52,502 nt of DNA from Chitinophagaceae bacterium (GTDB taxonomy: Bacteria > Bacteroidota > Bacteroidia > Chitinophagales > Chitinophagaceae): contig JAQBNL010000058.1 of the NCBI GenBank assembly GCA_028288585.1, forward strand, positions 1 through 52,502, written 5' to 3'. Within the stretch, counting starts at the first letter, position 1. Each line of letters opens with the position of its first letter. Shown one piece after another: positions 15,647-22,559 of the stretch. The translations under genes and the position numbers were made by a program. The notes under the pieces are model-generated. The model was not told the DNA's origin, did not search any database, and saw nothing but the letters and a program-made list of their open reading frames with translations.

Positions 15647-15931
15647 ATGGTAGTACGTTTAACACGCTTTAGTGTTTCCCCTGATAAAGCGCAGGAAGCC
15701 AAAAATGTTTATCAGCAGGAAGTAGTTCTCGAAGTAAAAAAACAAAAAGGAAATACTAATGTAATGCTGCTTGAGCCTGCAGATGGTTCTGATGAATTTA
15801 TTTCAATAACTGGATGGGAAAATAAAGCCGATGCAGAAGCTTATGAATCCAGCGGAAAATATAAAGAGCTTGTTGGCAAGATCAAGGGATTGATTGGCCA
15901 GGCTGTTCTTAAAACATATAACACACAATAA
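15647..15931 (+). CDS. Antibiotic biosynthesis monooxygenase (ABM) domain protein
   Basis: A 94-residue protein of the dimeric alpha/beta-barrel type. The pattern is MVVRLTRFSVSPDKAQEA, then a central NTNVMLLEPADGSDEFISIT strand pair, GWENKADAEAYESSGKYKEL and a closing LKTY strand. The start is the ATG at 15647, preceded by AAAAGGA at good spacing; a TTG at 15611 would add 12 poor residues. ABM proteins bind haem, quinones or small aromatic substrates; no specific substrate can be deduced. The protein is cytoplasmic, and the next gene downstream may have a related fold. Confidence 0.8.
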   Translation: MVVRLTRFSVSPDKAQEAKNVYQQEVVLEVKKQKGNTNVMLLEPADGSDEFISITGWENKADAEAYESSGKYKELVGKIKGLIGQAVLKTYNTQ

Positions 15932-15988
15932 CTGCTATAAGTATTAACGCCTGCATTTTTATTTTTTACCAAACTAAATTTACACATT

Positions 15989-16708
15989 ATGAGAAAATTA
16001 ATCTTAGTGCTTATTGCACTGCCGTTTTTTTCTTTCGCACAGGAAAAAAATGTTATTTCTGCAACCCGCGTTTTCCCTAAAAACGATAAAGTAGTTGCTT
16101 TTGAAAAAGCATTAACGGCCCATTCACAAAAGTATCATACGGGAACCTGGAAGTGGCGGGTTTTTACCATTGAGTCAGGTCCTGATGCAGGCGGGTATCA
16201 TATTACAGAGGGCCCAATGAGTTGGGACGATATAGATACAAGAGGCGATTTGGGTAAAGCTCACTCAGCTGATTATGCTATGAATATTGCTCCTTTATTA
16301 ACTGACAGGGGATCTGTTGTATACAGTTTATACCGGGCTGATTTAAGTACTATCGCACTAACAGATTATTCAAACAAAATTGCTATCAATCATATATTTC
16401 CAAAACCGGGTTATGGAGGTGATGTGGAAGATTTGATTAAAACCCTTAAAAAAATGTGGGAAGCAAGCACACAAACTGTTGCTGTTTATGAAGCGAGTTC
16501 ATCAGGGGCGCCTCAATACTCACTTGTAACAAGATATAAGCAAGGTTTAAAAGAAAGGAATGTAGGCTTCCGCAAGCCAATGAAAGAGCGTTATATGCAG
16601 GCCAACGGAGATAAAGCCTGGGATGATTTTATTAAAGGACAAAAGAATGCAATAGATCATACCTGGTCAGAACTTTTATTTTACCACCCCGAGCTAAGTT
16701 CTAAATAG
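15989..16708 (+). CDS. Secreted hypothetical protein
   Basis: A 239-residue protein with a clear signal peptide (RKLILVLIALPFFSFAQ). The mature part seems to hold two similar halves, each starting with a short strand followed by a helix (VISATRVFPKNDKVVAFEKA and IAINHIFPKPGYGGDVEDL). This could be a duplicated alpha/beta-barrel (ABM-like) fold, matching its ABM neighbour upstream; that is inference. Tryptophans are frequent (TGTWKWRVF, MSWDDID, HTWSELLFYH). No catalytic motif was recognised. The gene ends at the bidirectional terminator shared with tonB. Confidence 0.7.
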   Translation: MRKLILVLIALPFFSFAQEKNVISATRVFPKNDKVVAFEKALTAHSQKYHTGTWKWRVFTIESGPDAGGYHITEGPMSWDDIDTRGDLGKAHSADYAMNIAPLLTDRGSVVYSLYRADLSTIALTDYSNKIAINHIFPKPGYGGDVEDLIKTLKKMWEASTQTVAVYEASSSGAPQYSLVTRYKQGLKERNVGFRKPMKERYMQANGDKAWDDFIKGQKNAIDHTWSELLFYHPELSSK

Positions 16709-16724
16709 AATAATAAATATTATA

Positions 16725-16751
16725 AAAACCCTCTGCATTGCGGAGGGTTTT
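16725..16751. terminator. Bidirectional rho-independent terminator
   Basis: AAAACCCTCTGC and GCGGAGGGTTTT form a 12-bp stem with one T-G pair and a loop of only three bases (ATT). It lies between the convergent secreted hypothetical gene (stop 16708) and the TonB gene (stop 16767). A-rich and T-rich flanks serve both directions. Confidence 0.85.
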
Positions 16752-16766
16752 GTTTATTCCCCGAAT

Positions 16767-17570
16767 TTATTCGTTTATTTTAAAAGTGACCGGCTGTTGC
16801 CTGTAGGCGTTTACTTCATTGCCGTTTTGTTGTGCAGGAATCCACTTAGGCCCTTTCCTGATTGCATTTACAGCAACTTCAGCAAGTTTGGTACCCTTCA
16901 TTGTGATGGCTTCTACATTACTTACATTTCCATCTTTTGATACAACAAATTTTACAATGCATGTACCTGATTCACCTGCTTCGGTAAGTTCATCAATATT
17001 TTTTTCAATTTCCTTTTGTAAATAAAAATTCCAGTTACCATTGAATTTTGCTTCCACTTCCACTTTAATAAATGGCGGTTCTTCTTTGCTCTCTTTTTTA
17101 ACAGGGGCTTCTATAATATTACTTCCTTTAATTTCGGCAGGAGGAATAATTCCATTACTATTTTCTCCTTCAATATTTTTTATATCAATTCGTGCATTAA
17201 CCAGATCTTTAATTTCTACAGGTGGCTCTGTTACCAGTTTATCTATAACAATTATTGGAGGAGGATAAGCCAAAGCTCTTGTTGGCTGTACCTTAATTAC
17301 TTTTGGAACCAGAGGTTTAATCTTTTCCTTTTCAGCATCTGGCTTAGATGTGATAAAGTCGATAATTGGTGGCACGATACTCTTGTTGCCACTTTCATTT
17401 TTTCCTATCACAGCACCAATAAATATCATTATCACAAATGCTGTAATACCAAGGGATGAGTTTATCCTTTTGTTATAGGTTTTGCGTAAGTCGTAGGCAC
17501 CGTATTCTTTATTCCTGCCTTCAAAAAGTATATCAAGAATATTTGCAGTTAAAATAGAATTTGTTTCCAT
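16767..17570 (-). CDS. Energy transducer TonB
   Basis: A 267-residue protein built like Bacteroidota TonB. It has an N-terminal ILFEGRNKEYGAYDLRK box before one membrane span (about 38-56), a Pro/Glu/Lys-rich periplasmic linker (60-165), and a C-terminal TonB domain (about 175-267) with GTCIVKFVVSKDGNV, and KGPKWIPAQQNG near the end. It couples the proton gradient, through ExbB/ExbD encoded elsewhere, to outer-membrane transporters. Upstream on the same strand, 143 bases away, is a beta-barrel outer-membrane gene, so the two may work together, though that family usually lacks a typical TonB box. Confidence 0.92.
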   Translation of the reverse strand: METNSILTANILDILFEGRNKEYGAYDLRKTYNKRINSSLGITAFVIMIFIGAVIGKNESGNKSIVPPIIDFITSKPDAEKEKIKPLVPKVIKVQPTRALAYPPPIIVIDKLVTEPPVEIKDLVNARIDIKNIEGENSNGIIPPAEIKGSNIIEAPVKKESKEEPPFIKVEVEAKFNGNWNFYLQKEIEKNIDELTEAGESGTCIVKFVVSKDGNVSNVEAITMKGTKLAEVAVNAIRKGPKWIPAQQNGNEVNAYRQQPVTFKINE

Positions 17571-17713
17571 GTTGTTAGTTTCTTATAAGAGACATAGAAA
17601 GAAATTATTCCATAAAATTATTTTTCAATTTTATTTTCTTAGTACAAAAAACTTGTGCAATTTTTTTAGAAAATAAAAAATGATAAGATAAGGAGACTAA
17701 ATAAAAGCAATAA

Positions 17714-20137
17714 TTAATTTGTCTTTTCCGGAGACTCAATATTGAAAAGATTACTGTCTTCTTTTTTACGGAAACCAAAGTTGTAGCGGATGTTAAGTCC
17801 AAAGCGCCGGGTATCACCTTTACGAAAACCACTGGCATTTATGCTTCCCTGCTTAATGGTAAAATCGTTATTGTTGGTAAGAAAAATATCATTTATACTG
17901 ACGCTCACTATTAGCTTGCGCTTCATTAGCTGCTGGGTAACACTAAAATTTAAAGCACCAAAGGAACTTAGCTCATAAAACTGCAGTTGCCCTTTGAAGC
18001 GTGCAAAACCATTTAACTGAAGCTGGGTTGTAGACGTAAGTTTAAAAGTTTGGTATGTAAATATTGACCAGCTTCCTTTTTTAAATGCCAGCGGTTTGCC
18101 CTCATACAATCCCTGGTAAAAATTGTGGTTGTACTGTATTCCCGCCACAATAAAATATTTTTTTCCCGGTGGTATAGCGCCCAATGCACGGAAATAAATT
18201 TCTTTATTCTTGCCAAGGTTATCATAAGTTCTGTAACTAACACTGCGGTTGCTGTCGGCCTGGTAAATAACATTGGTAAAAATATCTTTTGTATCATTTA
18301 CACCTATGGCAAGTATGGGCCGTTCATCTACAGAGATATTGGCTTCATAGTTTTGTGTGAACTGCGGCCGCAGAGACGGGTTGCCTGTTTCAAAAAGATA
18401 TTGGTCAACATAGCGCTGAGAGGGGTTAAGCAACTGGTAGCTCGGCCTGCTGATGGTACGGCGGTAAACAAGATAGGCCCTGAGATCGTAGGTCATTATC
18501 TTAAACAAATTCCTGCTGATGTAAACATATGGAAACAGGTCAGTACGGTGAATGCTGAAAGAAGTATCTGAAGGAATTAATTGGTTTCCTTTCATGTTTG
18601 TGTTTTCCAGCCGTGTACCGATTTTTACCGTGATGCCCGAAATAGTTTTTGAGCCCTGTACATAAGCGGCATTAATGTTTTCCTGGTATTTGTATGAGCT
18701 TGTGCGGCCAACATCTTTTATCCTGCTACCTCCATTTTGCCTGAAATATTCTGTTGTATTAGTAAAGCCAACACTCGTAGATTTTAATCCTGTTTCAACA
18801 GTAAATTGTTTTGGAAACTTAAATAAAAGATTTGTTTGTGCCGAGAAAAAATCAAGGTGTGTTTTTATTTTACCATCGCCGCTGATTGCAGGATATACAG
18901 GAACAGTAAACGCTGTGGCAAATGCCTGATTGGAAGTATTAGGTGAATAATTATAAGAAATATCAGTGCTCCATTCAGAGCCGGCAGAATCTATTTTATA
19001 TTTTGCTGATACACCCTGGCTAAGATTAAAGTTGTTACCCTTATTGGTAACGCCGGTAATATTATCAGTGATAAGATTATTATTACTTACTTTTTTTATT
19101 TGCGAAAGATTGGTGGTTGTATTAATGAAATTGCTGTAATTTATTCTTCCGTCGTAACTGAGTTCCCATTTTTTTGTTACCTGAGAATTTATACCGAAGC
19201 CTGTATAATAATTATTGGTGGGATATAATGAAAATGCATCCTGGCTCAATAATGAATCGGCTGCAAACAAACGGTCTGTTCTTACTTCCTCATAATAGTT
19301 CCGGTGGCCATACTGCATATTGAGATAGGTAGTAGTTTTCCCGTTATTATTATTAAGATTTAATCCTACAAACTGATTACCGTATTTGCCTTGGTTACCT
19401 CCAAGTGTTACACTCCCTGTCAGCCCTATTTTTACACCTTTTTTTAAAACCACGTTTACAATACCGCCGCTGCCGGATGCATCATATTTTGCAGAAGGCG
19501 TTCGCAATATTTCGATACTTGCTATGGAATTCGGGGGTAGATTTTTTAGCATGGTAGCAATATCAGAAGCGCTCATTTTTTGCTCACGGCCATTTATGTA
19601 AACAGTTGCAGGCGTAGTGCTGTTGAGGTAAATATTTCCATCCTGGTCAACAAATAATCCCGGCGTTTTCTCCAGTATCTCGTAAGCATTTGTAGAGCTG
19701 GTAATAAGGTTTTCAGGATCAACAATTGTTTTATCATCTTCCTGGCGCATGACAGGTCTTGATGAAACAATATTTACGCCCTGCAACGATTTTGAAATAA
19801 CATCTGCAGTAAATGTAAAAACAGGGTTCTCACTTTTTACAGTAATTCCTTTTTGAAAAGGTGCATAGTTTACGGATGATACCGAAACAAGATATTGCCC
19901 ATTAGCCAGTGTGAACTTCACAGTTCCGCTGCTGTCAGAAACCTTATCAATTGATTGAGTGCTATCCTTAACTGAGGTTACAGAAACAGATGCAAAAGGT
20001 AAAGGCTCCTTTTTTGTATTTATTAGCCGGATGGTAACACTGGTTTGTTGTGCTGAAACGCTTATTGGAAGTAAACAATAAAGAGCAACAATAATAATAA
20101 AACAGTAGGATCTTAACAGGGTAAGGATCAATTTCAT
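17714..20137 (-). CDS. Outer-membrane beta-barrel protein with carboxypeptidase-regulatory domain
   Basis: An 807-residue outer-membrane protein. The signal peptide (about 1-29, ending SVSAQ) is followed by a carboxypeptidase-regulatory-like beta-sandwich (30-115), a TonB-receptor plug-like region (135-235, with AYEILEKTPGLFVDQDGNIY, VYINGREQKM and PSAKYDASGSGGIVNVVLKK) and a long beta-barrel of the OMP_b-brl_3 type. These proteins resemble TonB-dependent receptors, but substrates are mostly unknown. An ArsR-type regulator gene lies just upstream and TonB just downstream on the same strand. A palindrome at 20153-20168 in front of the start may be the regulator's site. Confidence 0.9.
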   Translation of the reverse strand: MKLILTLLRSYCFIIIVALYCLLPISVSAQQTSVTIRLINTKKEPLPFASVSVTSVKDSTQSIDKVSDSSGTVKFTLANGQYLVSVSSVNYAPFQKGITVKSENPVFTFTADVISKSLQGVNIVSSRPVMRQEDDKTIVDPENLITSSTNAYEILEKTPGLFVDQDGNIYLNSTTPATVYINGREQKMSASDIATMLKNLPPNSIASIEILRTPSAKYDASGSGGIVNVVLKKGVKIGLTGSVTLGGNQGKYGNQFVGLNLNNNNGKTTTYLNMQYGHRNYYEEVRTDRLFAADSLLSQDAFSLYPTNNYYTGFGINSQVTKKWELSYDGRINYSNFINTTTNLSQIKKVSNNNLITDNITGVTNKGNNFNLSQGVSAKYKIDSAGSEWSTDISYNYSPNTSNQAFATAFTVPVYPAISGDGKIKTHLDFFSAQTNLLFKFPKQFTVETGLKSTSVGFTNTTEYFRQNGGSRIKDVGRTSSYKYQENINAAYVQGSKTISGITVKIGTRLENTNMKGNQLIPSDTSFSIHRTDLFPYVYISRNLFKIMTYDLRAYLVYRRTISRPSYQLLNPSQRYVDQYLFETGNPSLRPQFTQNYEANISVDERPILAIGVNDTKDIFTNVIYQADSNRSVSYRTYDNLGKNKEIYFRALGAIPPGKKYFIVAGIQYNHNFYQGLYEGKPLAFKKGSWSIFTYQTFKLTSTTQLQLNGFARFKGQLQFYELSSFGALNFSVTQQLMKRKLIVSVSINDIFLTNNNDFTIKQGSINASGFRKGDTRRFGLNIRYNFGFRKKEDSNLFNIESPEKTN

Positions 20138-20152
20138 GGGTATCTCAATTAA

Positions 20153-20168
20153 ATTTGCTTAGGCAAAT
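20153..20168 (-). promoter_or_regulatory. Possible ArsR operator in front of the beta-barrel gene
   Basis: ATTTGC and GCAAAT flank TTAG, giving a short dyad 16 bases upstream of the beta-barrel ATG. The word AAGTAGGCTTAATTAA just beyond repeats part of it. Position and the adjacent ArsR gene suggest an operator; no binding data exist. Confidence 0.35.
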
Positions 20169-20226
20169 GTAAGTAGGCTTAATTAAACGAATAGGATAGT
20201 AGCAAGTTACAGCGGGAAAAATAAAA

Positions 20227-20550
20227 TTAATCGGGGATAATAGTTGTAACTATTTCAGTAACTATTTTTTCCAGCTTTGTGAGGTTATTATAATTAGGTT
20301 TATACAAAATGGCCTTCCCTTTTCTTTCAGCTTCCACCGCCTTTATCTCTTTAAGTATTTTTAGATGCTGAGATGCTACTGATTGTTCTATATTGAGATT
20401 TACATAAATTTCAGTTACGGTTGCCTGTGATTTTGCATCCAGTATTTTTAATATTTGTTTTCTTAAAGGATGATCGATGGCACGAAAGACTTTAGCTGCT
20501 TTCTTAATTTCTTCCCCTTTATTTATTAACAGTATTTGAGAATGTTGCAT
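20227..20550 (-). CDS. ArsR-family winged-helix transcriptional regulator
   Basis: A 107-residue ArsR-type protein. AAKVFRAIDHPLRKQILKIL is the classic first part, ATVTEIYVNLNIEQSVASQH holds the helix-turn-helix, LKILKEIKAVEAERKGKAIL forms the wing, and the tail is a dimerisation helix. No metal-binding CxC motif is present, so it is not a classical arsenic or cadmium sensor; a redox or other signal is possible. It lies between the small winged-helix-like gene and the beta-barrel gene, all on one strand, so it is a good candidate for the local regulator. Confidence 0.92.
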   Translation of the reverse strand: MQHSQILLINKGEEIKKAAKVFRAIDHPLRKQILKILDAKSQATVTEIYVNLNIEQSVASQHLKILKEIKAVEAERKGKAILYKPNYNNLTKLEKIVTEIVTTIIPD

Positions 20551-20621
20551 TGTAAATTGTTATTAAAATTGAAAAGATATTCTAAAATAATTTTTTATAA
20601 GCAGGATAAAAGGCAAAAATT

Positions 20622-20876
20622 TTAATTCTGAGAAATATTTTGTGAGTTCCTAATGTTTTCCAAACAATGTATGCCTTCCGGTGTGGTAAATACAGCCATC
20701 ATTTCTTTGCCGTTTACTACAGCTTTTTTTAAACCTATATATCCCCGTTTATATAAAGGCGCCAAAGCATACTTAATATCTTCAGGCAAACAATATTGTC
20801 CTTCTAATTCTATTTGTCTGCAATACAATAATTTGGTCACCATGGTTTTAGTTAATGGACGGGTATAATTTTTCAT
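20622..20876 (-). CDS. Small winged-helix-like hypothetical protein (copy A)
   Basis: An 84-residue protein with no named family that I recognise. It aligns without gaps to the protein encoded at 21735-22016: both start the conserved part with RPL, have a helix ending in L, then a P-x-D-x-K helix, the turn L-x-x-RG-x-I, and a wing-like strand pair before a last helix with I-x-x-L-x-N. This pattern suits a small winged-helix domain that may bind DNA or protein; that is inference. Its gene lies 71 bases upstream of the ArsR gene, probably in one transcript. Confidence 0.7.
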   Translation of the reverse strand: MKNYTRPLTKTMVTKLLYCRQIELEGQYCLPEDIKYALAPLYKRGYIGLKKAVVNGKEMMAVFTTPEGIHCLENIRNSQNISQN

Positions 20877-20901
20877 TTCAAATATTTAACCTTACATCAA
20901 T

Positions 20902-21012
20902 TTAATTAAAGAAAAACCATAGGCATATTGTTAATGCAATAATTGATACAATTACCATTAGTGCAATAACAATTTTGCTGTTGGATGTCGGTTGATGTGA
21001 ATTTTGTTTCAT
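20902..21012 (-). CDS. Tiny single-span membrane protein, 36 aa
   Basis: This ORF encodes a polar N-terminus (MKQNSHQPTSNSK) followed by one uninterrupted hydrophobic helix (IVIALMVIVSIIALTICLWF) and FFN at the end. The layout (about 13 polar plus 23 hydrophobic residues) is that of a real small membrane protein rather than random sequence. It lies 25 bases upstream of copy A of the winged-helix-like gene on the same strand. No clear Shine-Dalgarno is visible, as is usual in this phylum. It is below normal gene-calling length. Confidence 0.45.
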   Translation of the reverse strand: MKQNSHQPTSNSKIVIALMVIVSIIALTICLWFFFN

Positions 21013-21332
21013 AGTTGGATAGGGGTTTAAACAAAATCTAAGGCTAAGTTATATTATGAATAAATAAATAGCAAAAAAAACTATATATGTAATTGAAAAA
21101 TTTATTCACATTGCCTACATTTTAGTATAGTGAAATAGAGCTAATGACTAACAGGAATTGTTCGTACAATTTATAAAATTGGTAGAGTTTAAACCACGAT
21201 TTTATATAGCATTTGGATTTTTTTCCGCATGTATATCATTAATTTCCACAAACTTTTTGATTTTTTGTAAAAATCTGGTTTGGCATATTTTAGGAGACTG
21301 CATTAATTTTCTTAACCTTAAATATTGTTATC
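21013..21332. other. Intergenic stretch between divergent small genes
   Basis: An AT-rich 320-bp spacer. I see no convincing gene; an ORF from TTG 21158 overlaps the Gly/Ser-rich gene out of frame and has no features. The stretch probably holds the promoters for the leftward small genes and the rightward Gly/Ser-rich gene. Confidence 0.5.
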
Positions 21333-21515
21333 ATGGCAAACAAAAAAGATCAAGAAATGACCTCAACCAGGTCACAACAAAGTGGCAATAGGGGAAATTC
21401 AGGTAGTGGTGGCGGAAAAAGTAATTCAGGTGGAAATTCCGGAAGTGGAGGAAAAGGTAATTCAGGCGGTACATCCGGAAGTGGATCCTCAGGTGGAAAA
21501 GGTGGGGGCCGCTAA
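21333..21515 (+). CDS. Gly/Ser/Asn-rich miniprotein, 60 aa
   Basis: After a short charged start (MANKKDQEMTSTRSQQSGNR) the rest is almost entirely Gly, Ser, Asn and Lys in loose repeats such as GNSGSGG, KSNSGGN and KGNSGGT. It is hydrophilic, with no signal or membrane segment, so it should be intrinsically disordered. Such sequences resemble small stress-type hydrophilic proteins, but no KGG/GsiB-type motif is exact. A good terminator hairpin 22 bases after the stop supports a real transcript. A shifted reading frame over the same DNA (21382-21600) is less likely. Confidence 0.6.
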   Translation: MANKKDQEMTSTRSQQSGNRGNSGSGGGKSNSGGNSGSGGKGNSGGTSGSGSSGGKGGGR

Positions 21516-21537
21516 CCCCATAGTAATGTTTGATAAA

Positions 21538-21569
21538 TATGTCCTGCAAAAGCGGGACATACTTATTTT
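21538..21569 (+). terminator. Rho-independent terminator after the Gly/Ser-rich gene
   Basis: TATGTCCTGC and GCGGGACATA form a 10-bp stem (one G-T pair) with an AAAA loop, followed by CTTATTTTT. Confidence 0.85.
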
Positions 21570-21734
21570 TATAAATAGCCTTTCTAATTTTATAAAATAG
21601 CCTTAGTTTTTTACTAACACCCGGTTGCTTTCATAACTGGAATTGTGCCACTAAACCAGGTAATAAATTACAATAATAGATATTCGTATACGGTGCTTTA
21701 ATAGGTTACCTTACAGATCACCCAACCCAAAATT

Positions 21735-22016
21735 TTGAAGCAATTACTTTCTTTCCCTAAAAATCATTTTACTAAGAATACGCAACGGCCCTTAAGCCCA
21801 TTAATGATACGAACATTAATGGTCGCCTGCGATAAACAGCATAAAGGAATTTTATTTGGCCCCCAGGACGTAAAAGGCTCTGTAATAACATTAATAAACC
21901 GGGGCTTAATTGCCAACCATACTTTTAACCAAAAGGGAAAAACCCATACAACATGGTACGTTACCCAGCAGGCAATTAATATGCTGGCAAATGTTGGTGT
22001 AAAAGTTTTATGCTAA
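21735..22016 (+). CDS. Small winged-helix-like hypothetical protein (copy B)
   Basis: A 93-residue paralogue of the protein at 20622-20876; the shared core runs from QRPLSPLMIRTL to AINMLANV. The frame has no ATG before the conserved RPL, so the TTG at 21735 is the best start; the first ATG (21801) would cut into the domain. The conserved positions (RPL, P-x-D-x-K, RG-x-I, GK, T, I-x-x-L-x-N) suggest the same fold in both. It ends exactly where the convergent secreted PepSY-like gene ends, with no bases between. Its function is unknown. Confidence 0.65.
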   Translation: MKQLLSFPKNHFTKNTQRPLSPLMIRTLMVACDKQHKGILFGPQDVKGSVITLINRGLIANHTFNQKGKTHTTWYVTQQAINMLANVGVKVLC

Positions 22017-22442
22017 TCACTGAGCTGTAATATTTCCATCTGCACCTACATAATAAGTAACATATTGCCCGTTTTCCATTACTCTTACAGCATATGCATC
22101 CTGCCCTGAAGTAGCTTTAATCTTTTTAATATCATAAAGGTTACTGCCATATTTATTTTTGATATTAGTAACCACATCATCTGGTATACCGGTGCCAATC
22201 ACCGGTAAGGAAGCCGGGTCTGTTTTCCATACCATCGTTGTGCTTGATACAGTTGTAACAGTTGTACTTGTTGTACTGGTATTCATCTCACTGTTTGCAG
22301 AGCCTGTCATATCATTTGGATTGGCCCTCGATTTTATTTTTATTTTAGTTCGTTTATTAGTACTCATGGTATCCGCTGATTCCTGTGCAAATAAAACACA
22401 GGTACTGCTGCATATAAGCAGCAAAAGAAATAGCTTTTTCAT
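22017..22442 (-). CDS. Secreted PepSY-like hypothetical protein
   Basis: A 141-residue protein with a signal peptide (about 1-19, CVLFAQ), a long Ser/Thr/Asn-rich linker (22-70) including STTSTTVTTVSSTTMVW, and a small C-terminal domain (75-141). That domain has the PepSY-like pattern of IPDDVVTNIKNKYGSNLYDI followed by a strand hairpin ending in TYYVGADGNI. PepSY-type domains often inhibit or accompany periplasmic proteases. The Thr/Ser linker would suit surface exposure or O-glycosylation, which is common in this phylum; that is inference. Confidence 0.65.
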   Translation of the reverse strand: MKKLFLLLLICSSTCVLFAQESADTMSTNKRTKIKIKSRANPNDMTGSANSEMNTSTTSTTVTTVSSTTMVWKTDPASLPVIGTGIPDDVVTNIKNKYGSNLYDIKKIKATSGQDAYAVRVMENGQYVTYYVGADGNITAQ

Positions 22443-22559
22443 GGCTTTAATTTTAAAATGATTATTATTATTCAGAATATCATCTATTCAATTTTAATGC
22501 CGTTTTGTATTTAGGCACCCTATTTACTAAGTGGTTCAATATTTGTTTAAGCGTACTGA

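Noticed and set aside
21382-21600. Alternative frame over the Gly/Ser-rich gene
   Set aside because: It runs through the terminator hairpin; the frame ending at 21515 stops before it.
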